Below, piece by piece: positions 51,709 to 60,602 of a DNA stretch of 64,000 bases. Each line of letters begins with the position of its first letter. Within the stretch, counting starts at the first letter, position 1. Source of the DNA: Amycolatopsis balhimycina FH 1894 (GTDB lineage: Bacteria > Actinomycetota > Actinomycetes > Mycobacteriales > Pseudonocardiaceae). Below the pieces are notes generated by a model that was not told the origin of the DNA, made no database searches, and saw nothing but the letters and a program-made list of their open reading frames with translations. The stretch spans positions 5,032,868 to 5,096,867 of the forward strand of contig NZ_KB913037.1 in assembly GCF_000384295.1 (NCBI RefSeq). Reading direction: 5' to 3'. The position numbers and the translations under genes were made by a program.

Positions 51709-54700
51709 CCCGCCGCCTGCCCGAACCGGCCCTGACCCGCTGGCAGCCCCTGCGGGCCGGGCTGGTCGACCTCTTCTACTACGACACCGAGGAGTTCTGG
51801 TTCCGCGACGGCCGGTTGCTGCTGCGCGGCAACAACGGCACCGGCAAGTCCAAGGTGCTCGCGCTGATGCTGCCGTTCCTGCTGGACGGCGATCTGTCGC
51901 CGCACCGCGTCGAACCGGACGCCGACCCGAAGAAGAAGATGGAGTGGAACCTCCTGCTCGGCGGAGCCCATCCGTATCCGGAACGGCTCGGCTACACCTG
52001 GCTGGAGTTCGGCCGGATCGACGAGGACGGCGAGCCCCGGTTCCACACTCTCGGCTGCGGGATGAAGGCCGTGTCCGGCAAGGGAATCGCGCGGCACTGG
52101 TACTTCGTCACCGAGCAGCGCGTGGGCGCCGGGCTGGAGCTGCTCGACGCGACAGGAACGGCGTTGAGCCGGGACAGGCTCGGCGACGCCCTCGGCGAGC
52201 ACGGCACGATCTACGACCGCGCCCGCAACTACCGGCGTGCCGTCGACGAGGCGTTGTTCGGCTTCGGCGAACAACGATACGGCGCTCTGGTGGACCTGCT
52301 GGTCCAGCTGCGCCAGCCGCAGTTGTCGAAGCGCCCCAGCGAAAAGGCGTTGTCGGCGGCACTCACCGAGGCGTTGCCGCCGCTGGACCAGGCGGTCGTC
52401 GCGGATGTCGCCGAGGCGTTCCGCAGCCTGGAGGAGGACCGCGAGTCGCTCCGCGCGATGAACGAAGCACACGACGCGGCGAAGTCGTTCCTCGGGCACT
52501 ACAGCCGTTACGCGCGGATCGCGTCACGACGTCGTGCGGCGCGGCCGCGCAGTGCCCAGGCCGAGTACCGGCGGGTCAGTGAGAACCTAGCCGCCGCCGA
52601 GACGGCGTACCAGGTAGCCGAAACCGCGTTGACCACGGCGAAGGCCCGCCTCGAAGAACTGGGCACCGAGCGGAAACGTCTGCAAGCCAGAGACGAAGCC
52701 CTGCGCGCCAGCCCGGAAATGCGCAGCGCGCGCGAGCTCGAACGCGCCGCCGAGGACGCCCGAAAGCTCACCGAGCGTGCCGGTCAGCTCGCCGGCGAGC
52801 GGACTCACGCCATCACGAAGCTCGCCACTCGCCGGGAACGGCACGAGCGCGCCGGGTCCCGGCTCGCGTCAGCCCGCGCCAACCTGGACACAGCGCGGGT
52901 AGCCGCCCGAGAAGCCGCGGAACTCGCGAGGATCACCGGTCCGCACACCGAGCGGATCGACGGGGCACTGACCGGAAGCCCCGACCTTGCCCGGCTGCGG
53001 GCCGGCGCGGAGCAGCTGGCCACGCGTCAGAAGGACGCGATCGACCAGGTCCACGCGTTGATCCGCGCCGCCGGGAAAGCCCTCGGGGAGCTGGCCGAAG
53101 CCCGCCGGAAGGTCGACGAGCTGGACGCCGAGGCCGACGACCTCGCGCAGCGCCGGACCGGGGCCGCGACCACGGTCACCGAACGTGGCACCGAGCTGGT
53201 CACCGGGGTGCGGCGCCACCTCGACGCGGCCATCGAGCTGCGGCTGGCCGATCCGGCCGCCACGCTGGCCGAACTGGAGTTGTGGGTCGAAACCCTCGAC
53301 GGCCCGAACCCGGCAACCGCCGCGGCCGCCGCCACCGGCCAAACCGCCGCTGCGGCCCTCGCGCGTGCCGACGCGGCTCGCGAAGCCGAAGAACGCGCGG
53401 CGCGGCTTCGCCTCGATGAGCTGGCCGCCGAGATCGAACGGCTGGAGCGGGGCGACCACAATGCCCCGCCGGTGCCTTACACCAGGCAGAACACCGATCG
53501 TGTCGATCGGGCCGGTGCGCCGTTCTGGCAGCTCGTCGACTTCTCCGCCGAGGTGGAGCCGGCGGCTCGCGCGGGGCTGGAAGCGGCTCTGGAAGGCGCG
53601 GGCATCCTTGATGCCTGGGTCACCCCGGCCGGTGAGCTGCTCGCACCGGACACCGAGGACGTCGTCCTCGTCCCGCGCGGGCAAGCCGGCGGGGCAAGCC
53701 TGGCCACCGCGCTGATCCCGGCGGTGGACCGGGAGAACCCGCACGCCAACGCCGTTTCCGAGGAGACCGTGGCCGAGTTGCTCGGCTCCATCGGTCTCGG
53801 CGAGAACAGCGACACGTGGGTACGCGTGGATGGCGCGTACCGCGTCGGCGTGCTGACCGGTTCGTGGCACAAGCCCGCCGCCGAGTACGTCGGCCGCGGC
53901 GCTCGTGAAGCCGCGCGACGCGCTCGCCTGGCGACCCTTCGCGCCGAGCTGTCCACAGTGGAATCCCAGCTCGACGAGCTGGCCGAAGCCCGGCGCGTCC
54001 TCCATGCCCGCCAGGTCACCCTCGCCGCGGAGGTGTCCGGCCTTCCGGGCGACGAGGCGCTGCGCGAAGCACACTCCGACGTCAAGCGTCTCGCCGAGGA
54101 AGCACAACGGCTGGTCGCGAAGCAGTCGATCGCGGCCGAGACGGTCCGGCTGGCCACCGAGCGCGCCGAAACCGCGCAAGTCACCCTCGACGAGGGCGCC
54201 ACCGATGCGGGGTTGCCCGCCACCGCGGCCGAACTGTCCGAAGTAGAAAGTGGACTCAACGCCTACCGCACCGCGCTGGCCGGGTTGTGGCCGACAGCCG
54301 GTCTCGTCACCGAGGCGGGCCGCGAAGCGGACGAGGCAGCGGGCGAACTCGAGGAAGCGGAACTCCACCTGACGGACGTGGCGGAGCGCTCGGCCACGGC
54401 CGAGCACGAGGCGGCCGGCGCGACCGAACGGCACCGGACCCTCCGGGAAACGGTCGGTGCCGCCGTCGCCGAACTCGAAGCACACCTCGCCGAGGTCGCG
54501 AAAGCTCTCCGCACCAACGAAGCCGACGCCGAAACCGCCGGACGCGAACGGGACGCGGCGATCAACGCCCGCGGCAAGGCCGACGGCCGTCGCGAAACCC
54601 TCAAGGACGAGCTGGAAGCCGCGACCGCCGAACGTGCCTCGGCCGCCGATTCGCTCCGGCGGTTCGCCGCCACCGGGCTCCTGGCCATCGCACTGCCGGA

Positions 54701-55808
54701 CCTCGCTGTCCCGGACCCTGGCGAACCGTGGGCACCCGACCCGACCGTCCGGCTGGCCAGGCGGATCAACGATGAACTCGCCGACCTCCCGGATGACGAC
54801 AACGCGTGGGACCGCGCGCAGAAACGCGTCAACGACGAACTCAAGACGCTCACCGACACGCTTTCGCGACAGGGCAGCAAAGCGTCCGGTGACCTGCTCG
54901 AAGACGGTCTGGTCGTCGAGGTCGAGTTCCGCGGCAAACCCGCGACCGTCCCCGAACTGACGAGCGCGCTGGGCACCGAGGTCGGCGACCGGGAACGCCT
55001 GTTGAGCGAGCGGGAACGCGAGATCCTGGAAAACCACCTGATCAACGAGGTGGCGAGCACCCTGCAGGAACTCATTTCCGCGGCCGAGGCCCAGGTCGCC
55101 CGGATGAACGACGAGCTGGACGATCGCCCGACGAGCACCGGAATGCGCCTACGGCTGCAGTGGAAACCGCGTGAAGACGGCCCGGCTGGGCTGGCCGCGG
55201 CACGGGAGCGGCTGCTGCGGCAGACCGCCGACGCCTGGTCGGAGGCGGACCGCGCCGCCGTCGGCGGCTTCCTGCAGGCCAGGATCGCGGAAGTCCGCGC
55301 CCGGGACGCGTCCGGCACCTGGCTGGAGCATCTCACCGAAGCGCTCGACTACCGCGCCTGGAACCGGTTCGTCATCCAGCGCCACCAGAACGGCCAGTGG
55401 AAACCGGCCACCGGCCCGGCCTCGGGCGGCGAGCGGGTGCTGGCCGCGAGCGTGCCGCTGTTCGCCGCGGCGTCCTCGCACTACGCGTCCGCGGGCAGTC
55501 CGCACGCCCCGCGCCTGGTGACCCTGGACGAAGCCTTCGCCGGCGTCGACGACAACGCCCGCGCGAAGTATCTGGGCCTGCTCGCGGCGTTCGACCTGGA
55601 CGTGGTGATGACCAGCGAACGGGAATGGGGCTGCTACCCGGAGGTGCCGGGCCTGGCGATTTCCCAGCTGTCCCGGGTCGACGGGGTGAACGCGGTCCTG
55701 GTCACGAACTGGGCGTGGGACGGCCACCGGCGCTCGAAGCTGGAGCGCCCCGCCGCGGTCGCCGAGCCGGAACCGGTCGCCGCGGCGACGGACGGCCTCT
55801 GGGACTGA
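51705..55808 (+). CDS. jetC: Wadjet SMC-like ATPase JetC (TIGR02680)
   Basis: A 1367-aa SMC/MukB-like ATPase, the loop-extruding motor. Walker A GNNGTGKS lies at residues 42-49. Long coiled coils rich in Ala/Glu/Arg run to about residue 550 and again from about 720 to 1000, with a hinge-like globular part between (PFWQLVDFSAEVEPAARAGL). The C-terminal head has the signature SGGERVLAAS near residue 1240 and Walker B LVTLDEAFAGVDDNARAKY near 1271. After the stop the strand is interrupted by a divergent three-gene module before jetD. Confidence 0.95.
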   Translation: MTRRLPEPALTRWQPLRAGLVDLFYYDTEEFWFRDGRLLLRGNNGTGKSKVLALMLPFLLDGDLSPHRVEPDADPKKKMEWNLLLGGAHPYPERLGYTWLEFGRIDEDGEPRFHTLGCGMKAVSGKGIARHWYFVTEQRVGAGLELLDATGTALSRDRLGDALGEHGTIYDRARNYRRAVDEALFGFGEQRYGALVDLLVQLRQPQLSKRPSEKALSAALTEALPPLDQAVVADVAEAFRSLEEDRESLRAMNEAHDAAKSFLGHYSRYARIASRRRAARPRSAQAEYRRVSENLAAAETAYQVAETALTTAKARLEELGTERKRLQARDEALRASPEMRSARELERAAEDARKLTERAGQLAGERTHAITKLATRRERHERAGSRLASARANLDTARVAAREAAELARITGPHTERIDGALTGSPDLARLRAGAEQLATRQKDAIDQVHALIRAAGKALGELAEARRKVDELDAEADDLAQRRTGAATTVTERGTELVTGVRRHLDAAIELRLADPAATLAELELWVETLDGPNPATAAAAATGQTAAAALARADAAREAEERAARLRLDELAAEIERLERGDHNAPPVPYTRQNTDRVDRAGAPFWQLVDFSAEVEPAARAGLEAALEGAGILDAWVTPAGELLAPDTEDVVLVPRGQAGGASLATALIPAVDRENPHANAVSEETVAELLGSIGLGENSDTWVRVDGAYRVGVLTGSWHKPAAEYVGRGAREAARRARLATLRAELSTVESQLDELAEARRVLHARQVTLAAEVSGLPGDEALREAHSDVKRLAEEAQRLVAKQSIAAETVRLATERAETAQVTLDEGATDAGLPATAAELSEVESGLNAYRTALAGLWPTAGLVTEAGREADEAAGELEEAELHLTDVAERSATAEHEAAGATERHRTLRETVGAAVAELEAHLAEVAKALRTNEADAETAGRERDAAINARGKADGRRETLKDELEAATAERASAADSLRRFAATGLLAIALPDLAVPDPGEPWAPDPTVRLARRINDELADLPDDDNAWDRAQKRVNDELKTLTDTLSRQGSKASGDLLEDGLVVEVEFRGKPATVPELTSALGTEVGDRERLLSEREREILENHLINEVASTLQELISAAEAQVARMNDELDDRPTSTGMRLRLQWKPREDGPAGLAAARERLLRQTADAWSEADRAAVGGFLQARIAEVRARDASGTWLEHLTEALDYRAWNRFVIQRHQNGQWKPATGPASGGERVLAASVPLFAAASSHYASAGSPHAPRLVTLDEAFAGVDDNARAKYLGLLAAFDLDVVMTSEREWGCYPEVPGLAISQLSRVDGVNAVLVTNWAWDGHRRSKLERPAAVAEPEPVAAATDGLWD

Positions 55809-55838
55809 TCAGGCAACCCACACCACCCGCGCCGACAC

Positions 55839-56096
55839 CTACGGATGCCGGGCGAAACTCCGCAACGCCCGGTCCGGGGTGCGGTAGGACATCCGCAGCG
55901 CACCACCGACGCTGATCACTTCGACCTCGTCCTCGTCGTCGAAAGCCATGCCCCACGCGGCGATCCGTGCGTCAAAGCGGTCTCCGTACTCCTGCACGAT
56001 GGCGAACAACCGCGGTGCGAAGGTGGCGACCATGCCGTTGACCAGTTCGTCGAACTCCGCCTGATCACAAAGCGGGCCTTCCTCGTCGGCTACCAT
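55839..56096 (-). CDS. Small acidic protein of the inserted XRE/DUF397 module
   Basis: An 85-aa protein without a recognised domain. It is acidic at the N-terminus (MVADEEGPLCDQAEFDELVNG) and in the middle (FDDEDEVEVIS), and basic at the end (RTPDRALRSFARHP). It is transcribed away from the XRE gene from the 113-base gap that holds the palindromes at 56122-56182, and it converges on the jetC stop. The ATG at 56096 follows GGAGGTCC. It is probably a third part of the regulatory module that splits the Wadjet operon. Confidence 0.7.
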   Translation of the reverse strand: MVADEEGPLCDQAEFDELVNGMVATFAPRLFAIVQEYGDRFDARIAAWGMAFDDEDEVEVISVGGALRMSYRTPDRALRSFARHP

Positions 56097-56121
56097 CCGG
56101 ACCTCCTACGGAGAGTGTTTG

Positions 56122-56182
56122 CACCGGTACCCGGTGTACGTCTAACCTGACCATAGACAGTCCACTTCCGAAAACTGGAAGT
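56122..56182. promoter_or_regulatory. Divergent promoter with palindromes of the XRE/DUF397 module
   Basis: CACCGG-TAC-CCGGTG (56122-56136) is a perfect palindrome, and ACTTCC-N7-GGAAGT (56164-56169 with 56177-56182) is an inverted repeat. TAGACA (56154-56159) could be the -10 of the XRE gene. These are candidate binding sites of the XRE protein. Confidence 0.5.
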
Positions 56183-56209
56183 TCCACCTTTCACTCGATC
56201 GGAGGCCTG

Positions 56210-57094
56210 GTGACCGCAGGTATGGGCGGCAACGTGTCGATCGTCCGCCGTTGGCAGCTCGCCGCGACGGTGAAAGTCCTCCGGGAGAGAGCGAATCTCA
56301 CCCAGGACGAAGCCGTCGATCGACTTCGGCAGGGCGAGGGCAACTGGTCACGGTCGAAGCTGTCCCGAGTCGAAAACCGGGAGCACAACCTCAGGCCCCG
56401 CGAGGTCAGCCAGCTTCTGACCGCTTATGGAATCGATGATCCGGAAGCCCTGGAGGCGTTGGCCCAGCTCGCCATCGACTCGCGCAAGCGCGACTGGTGG
56501 CACCAGTACCAAGGCGCCGTGGCCACAATGGTCCAGCCGCTGCTCAGCCTGGAAAGCGGTCTGGTCGCGATGCGCGACTTCCAGAACCAGCTCATCCACG
56601 GCCTGTTGCAGACCTCCGATTACGCGCGGGCCCTGATTCTCTCGATGAGTGCCGAGCAGTACACGGCCGGCGAGCTGGAACAACGGGTCGCGGCCAGGAT
56701 CGCCCGCCAGCAGGTCATCACCAAGACCGACGCACCCGATCTGCACTTCATCCTGGACGAGTTCGTCCTGCACCGGATCGTCGGCGACACGGATGTCATG
56801 TATGGCCAGCTACGCAAACTATTGGCCATGACCGAGAAGCCGAACGTCACGATCCAGATCTTGCCCAAGGTCTCCGGCGGCGGCCCGGGCTTGTTCGGAC
56901 CTTTCTCTCTGCTCACCCTGCCCGACCCCATCCCGGACATCGGCTACTTCGAGGGTCCGCCCGGAACGTTCTACATCGAGGATCGTGAGCGAGTCCGCTC
57001 ATGGACACTGCGCTTCGGTATGCTCACCCAGCAGGCGTTGACCGGCGAGAGGTCCGCCGAAGCCATCGCTGAAGCACTTGAGCAGTACCGTTAG
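56210..57094 (+). CDS. XRE-family regulator with DUF5753 domain
   Basis: A 294-aa regulator. A helix-turn-helix lies at about residues 14-72 (RWQLAATVKVLRERANLTQDEAVDRL, RSKLSRVENREHNLRPREV), followed by the DUF5753 domain (WHQYQGAVATMVQPLLSLES, QTSDYARALILS, ending FGMLTQQALTGERSAEAIAE). Such proteins are paired with DUF397 proteins throughout Actinobacteria; some pairs control development and some behave like toxin-antitoxin modules. GTG 56210 has GGAGG six bases before it. It is the first gene of the strand that leads on to DUF397 and jetD. Confidence 0.92.
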   Translation: MTAGMGGNVSIVRRWQLAATVKVLRERANLTQDEAVDRLRQGEGNWSRSKLSRVENREHNLRPREVSQLLTAYGIDDPEALEALAQLAIDSRKRDWWHQYQGAVATMVQPLLSLESGLVAMRDFQNQLIHGLLQTSDYARALILSMSAEQYTAGELEQRVAARIARQQVITKTDAPDLHFILDEFVLHRIVGDTDVMYGQLRKLLAMTEKPNVTIQILPKVSGGGPGLFGPFSLLTLPDPIPDIGYFEGPPGTFYIEDRERVRSWTLRFGMLTQQALTGERSAEAIAEALEQYR

Positions 57095-57115
57095 CAAGAC
57101 TGGAGGAGGTCACCG

Positions 57116-57334
57116 ATGAACCCTCTGGCCAACCTCACCTGGCGCAAGAGCAGCTTCTCCAATGACGGCGGCTCCAACGGTGACACCTGCGTGGAGGCGG
57201 CTGAGTTGCCGGACGGCCGGATCGCGATCCGCAACAGCAACCATCCGGGCGATGGCGTCACCTACTTCACCCGTGCCGAGATGAGCGCCTGGCTCAAGGG
57301 CGTCAAAGCCGGAGAGTTCGACGATCTCACCTGA
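57116..57334 (+). CDS. DUF397-domain protein
   Basis: A 72-aa protein covering exactly one DUF397 domain: LTWRKSSFSNDGG, then DTCVEAAELPDGRIAIRNS and a C-terminal helix ending WLKGVKAGEFDDLT. It is the usual small partner of XRE/DUF5753 proteins, 21 bases upstream. GGAGGAGG lies before the ATG. Its last codons overlap the 5' end of the jetD frame in the +1 register, and its 3' end supplies the only ribosome-binding-like sequence available to jetD. Confidence 0.93.
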   Translation: MNPLANLTWRKSSFSNDGGSNGDTCVEAAELPDGRIAIRNSNHPGDGVTYFTRAEMSAWLKGVKAGEFDDLT

Positions 57335-58559
57335 CCTCGACCGGCTCACCCGCCTCCTGGGCGGCGAGCTGACCTGGCTGATCGAGCGGGTCCGCAAGCG
57401 CCTCGAACGCGGCGAAACGCTCGACACCTCGGTGACCCTCACAGCCGCCACCCCGGCGCAGCGCGACGCCGTACACCGGCTGCTCGGCCGTCGTCCACGC
57501 GCCGGGAACACGCTGACCGTGTCGCTGCCCGCCGTCGACGGGATCCTCCGCAGCTCCGGCGCGAGCCCCGCCGGCCTGCCCGCCGCCATCATCGCCCTGA
57601 CGGGCCCGATCACCGACCGCAACGAACGCGCGGCCGCCGTCGACGCCGCCTGGCGACGCGCCTTCGCACCGCTGGCCGCTCTCGTCGAAACCCGCCCGGA
57701 ACTCGCGGACTGGCACACCCGCCTGCACGCGAACGGACTCGTCCGGCGCCTGGCCGGCACCCCCGAATCCGCCGAACCCCTGCTCGCCGACCTCGCGCGA
57801 GTCGTCGCCGAACTGCCGTCAGCCGGCGAACCCCTCGGAACGTTCGCCGCCCGCACGGCCCACGACGCCCACGCCCTCGACGACGGCCGCCCGCTGGCCA
57901 CCCTCGCCCTCGGCGCCGCCCGCGCGCTGGCCGGCCTGCCGGAGTCGTCGAGCCGGGAAACGTGGGCCGCGGTCGGCGTTCTGCGCGACGACGTCTCCAG
58001 CACGGTGCTCACCTTCGGTTTCCCCGGCGACCCGCACACGGCCACCGGCCGCGCCCTCGCCGCGTTCCGTTCCGCCGGCCAGCCGGTGGTCCTGACGCTC
58101 CGCCAGCTCGTCGCCGACCCACCCCGCCTGACCGCGATCCCGGTCGCCATCTGCGAAAACCCGGTCGTCGTCACGACTGCGGCCGACCGCCTCGGCGTCG
58201 CGTGCCCGCCATTGGTGTGCACCCACGGCCAGCCAGGAGCGGCCGTTATGCACCTGCTCCGCGCCCTGGCCGACGCCGGAGCCGAGTTGCGCTACCACGG
58301 GGACTTCGACTGGGGCGGCATCCGCATCGCCAACGTCCTCTTCGAGCGCCTCCCGGTCCGCCCTTGGCGTTTCGACGCGGCGACCTACCGCAGGGTGGCC
58401 GCCGCCCACCCCGGCACCGCGCTCACCGGTATCCCTGCCGTCGCCAGTTGGGACCCGGACCTCGCACCGGCGATGACCGAACTCGCTACGAAAGTCGAGG
58501 AAGAAAGCGTCCTCGACTCGCTGATTCGCGACCTCCCACCGTATCCGGGCAGTCTCTGA
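57324..58559 (+). CDS. jetD: Wadjet nuclease subunit JetD (DUF2399/TIGR02679), start codon non-canonical or lost
   Basis: The Wadjet subunit with a Toprim-like nuclease domain that cuts the extruded plasmid. Counted from the ATC at 57324 it has 411 residues. The conserved N-terminus SPDLDRLTRLLGGELTWLI starts at once, and the DUF2399 acid residues are in ICENPVV (Glu near 278) and YHGDFDWGGIRIA (Asp near 327 and 329). Between an in-frame stop at 57282-57284 and GTG 57432 there is no ATG, GTG or TTG. ATC 57324, seven bases after GGAGAG at 57311-57316, is the best-placed candidate; GTG 57432 would delete the conserved N-terminus. The gene is cut off from jetABC by the XRE module. Confidence 0.85.
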   Translation: MSPDLDRLTRLLGGELTWLIERVRKRLERGETLDTSVTLTAATPAQRDAVHRLLGRRPRAGNTLTVSLPAVDGILRSSGASPAGLPAAIIALTGPITDRNERAAAVDAAWRRAFAPLAALVETRPELADWHTRLHANGLVRRLAGTPESAEPLLADLARVVAELPSAGEPLGTFAARTAHDAHALDDGRPLATLALGAARALAGLPESSSRETWAAVGVLRDDVSSTVLTFGFPGDPHTATGRALAAFRSAGQPVVLTLRQLVADPPRLTAIPVAICENPVVVTTAADRLGVACPPLVCTHGQPGAAVMHLLRALADAGAELRYHGDFDWGGIRIANVLFERLPVRPWRFDAATYRRVAAAHPGTALTGIPAVASWDPDLAPAMTELATKVEEESVLDSLIRDLPPYPGSL

Positions 58560-58885
58560 ACTTTTGATGCGCCGCTGATTCGAACCCGGGTTGTCACACT
58601 GAGTCGATTGGGCCCGCCCAGGTGTGCAGCCTTCTGAGCAACGCATAAGACCTACCCACCGTCGACCCTAACGCAGCGTCAGATACCTCTAGCTCAAGCG
58701 AGCCCGACATGACACGATCGAGTGAGCCTTACGTGGCATGACCGCCACCGTAAACCCACAGCCTGGTCTTCAGGTGCCACTGAGCCGCAGTTTGAGGGAG
58801 GTAGCGCCAGAGCGCTTCGCACCGAGTCGATAGTCATTCGCGCCGACACGACAGAATTCTCAAGCTTAGCAAGGAAAGGCAATAA
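58560..58885. other. Non-coding gap at the edge of AT-richer DNA
   Basis: No gene is supported here. GC content visibly drops from about 58620 onwards. A sequence like a tRNA T-loop (GGTTCGAATC on the minus strand, within 58577-58592) lies 17 bases after jetD, but the bases around it do not form a proper T-stem. The stretch 58830-58880 probably holds the promoter of the DUF262 gene, including AAGGAAAGG before its GTG. Confidence 0.5.
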
Positions 58886-60559
58886 GTGGCAAAGAAGCTT
58901 GAAAGTGAGATGATCCCACTAACGAAACTTTTCTCACAAGACTTCTTCTTCCGAATTCCAGAATACCAGCGCCCCTTCCTGTGGGATGACGAAGATTTCA
59001 CAAATTTGATTGACGATCTCGACTCCGCTCAACGTGACGAGCCATATTTTCTCGGAACTCTCGTTCTACACAAGAGCAGGGACGGGGAGTATGATGTTGT
59101 AGATGGGCAGCAGCGACTAACCGCTCTATGTATCCTTTTGGCTTGCATGAGAGATTCACTTGCCACAACTGATGATAATACTCTTACCCTAGAAATACAC
59201 GAGAAAATATTTCAGGCCGCCAAGAAGCTAGATTCGATCCCCTCCAGGAATAGACTGCAAGTCAAAGATCAAGCAGTTTTCAACGCAATGATCGGAACTC
59301 CGGGTGGCACCTCGCAACCGCTAGCTGATTCAGAACTGAAGAACGCCATAAGTCGACGATACGAGTCTGCGCGTTCAGTCTTTTGGGAAAAACTCCACGC
59401 GATGCGCGAGCAAGATCGCGAGAGCTTTGCGATCTTCGTCACTCAAAATTGCACGCTCATCTATGTAGCAACTGACACATTCGAGGACGCGTTCCGTCTC
59501 TTTACGGTAGTGAACGACAGAGGGAAGCAGCTTCGACGGATAGATGTCCTGAAGGCTTACAACCTTGACCCGTCCTACGTAACGACAGCCGACTCAAGAG
59601 CAAAATACGCACTCCAATGGGAGGAGATGGAGAATCAGCTCGGCGAAACACAATTCGAGAATATCTTCAGCCTGTTGCGATTGATATACATTAAAGAAAA
59701 ACCTCAATTCGATCTTCATAAAGAATTTGAACAGAAGATCTTAGGTCAGCCCAAGATGCCAAAGCCTGGTCCCGAGTTCTTGGATCAGCTTGAGAAGTAC
59801 GTTGATCTGTACGACGCGCTCTTCGTTGACAGGGACTATCTCGATCCTGCAGGCGACGCGCCTCACGTCGCTTACCAAACACTAATGGAAGCGATGGTAA
59901 CGTACTTCTCAGCTTCCGAGTGGAAGGCCTGCGTTCTCGCCTTCGCGGCGAAGTTTGACAACTGTCGTTTATACGACTTTGTTCTTTTAATCGAAAAGAT
60001 ATACCTCGATCATTGGGTGGCGGGTACTCGAAAGGACGAGCGATATGGCGTCTACACGAGCATACTCAAGAATATTGATAAGGCCACAACACCCGATGAG
60101 ATAGTCGCAGAAATAACTATCTCGACGTCAAAGATCGAAGATGCCTGTCGCGCACAAAACTTCTACACGGCAAGTCATGCCAAATATCTACTCGTTCGAG
60201 CGGAGATTGTCGCAGACGAGCTTGACCACGCTCGACATTTTCAGGTCCGATCCATAGAACACGTCTTGCCGCAGACGCCAAAGAAAGGTGGCAGGTGGGA
60301 TACAGCTTTTAGTCGCAGTGAGCGAGAAGAATTGACAGACAGCGCCGGAAATTTGGTTCTTCTGAGCAAGAGTAAGAACTCAAAGGCCAGCAATCGAGAG
60401 TTTGAACAGAAAAAGGTTACATATCTAAAAGATCGCGTGACCTCGTTCCCTCGGAGCGTTCAGGTCCTGGAATACGAGGAGTGGACACCTGAAATTATCC
60501 GCGCTCGCACTGAGACCTTTTCTGCAACGGTGTTACGAGATCCGCATACCAAGCCTTGA
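58886..60559 (+). CDS. DUF262/DUF1524 protein (GmrSD-like, type IV restriction type)
   Basis: A 557-aa protein. The N-terminal DUF262 domain has the ParB-like nucleotide site: IPEYQRPFLWDDEDF and VVDGQQRLTALCIL (DGQQR at 73-77), then NDRGKQLRRIDVLKAYNL. The C-terminal DUF1524 nuclease domain has a His-Me-finger-type motif SIEHVLPQ (His459) and GNLVLLSKSKNSKASNREF. The layout is that of GmrSD/BrxU modification-dependent nucleases that cut hydroxymethylated or glucosylated phage DNA. Codons are AT-richer than in the jet genes, so it came by transfer. GTG 58886 is preceded by AAGGAAAGG. Confidence 0.9.
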   Translation: MAKKLESEMIPLTKLFSQDFFFRIPEYQRPFLWDDEDFTNLIDDLDSAQRDEPYFLGTLVLHKSRDGEYDVVDGQQRLTALCILLACMRDSLATTDDNTLTLEIHEKIFQAAKKLDSIPSRNRLQVKDQAVFNAMIGTPGGTSQPLADSELKNAISRRYESARSVFWEKLHAMREQDRESFAIFVTQNCTLIYVATDTFEDAFRLFTVVNDRGKQLRRIDVLKAYNLDPSYVTTADSRAKYALQWEEMENQLGETQFENIFSLLRLIYIKEKPQFDLHKEFEQKILGQPKMPKPGPEFLDQLEKYVDLYDALFVDRDYLDPAGDAPHVAYQTLMEAMVTYFSASEWKACVLAFAAKFDNCRLYDFVLLIEKIYLDHWVAGTRKDERYGVYTSILKNIDKATTPDEIVAEITISTSKIEDACRAQNFYTASHAKYLLVRAEIVADELDHARHFQVRSIEHVLPQTPKKGGRWDTAFSRSEREELTDSAGNLVLLSKSKNSKASNREFEQKKVTYLKDRVTSFPRSVQVLEYEEWTPEIIRARTETFSATVLRDPHTKP

Positions 60560-60602
60560 AACATACGAACCTACCAGAACAGCGTAATACTACAGTCATC
60601 GA

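Noticed and set aside
52869..55037. A 722-codon minus-strand frame
   Set aside because: Antisense to the coiled-coil region of jetC; the regular Ala/Glu/Arg codons keep the opposite strand open.
57432..58559. GTG 57432 as the start of jetD
   Set aside because: It has no ribosome site and would discard about 36 residues that match the conserved N-terminus of the family.
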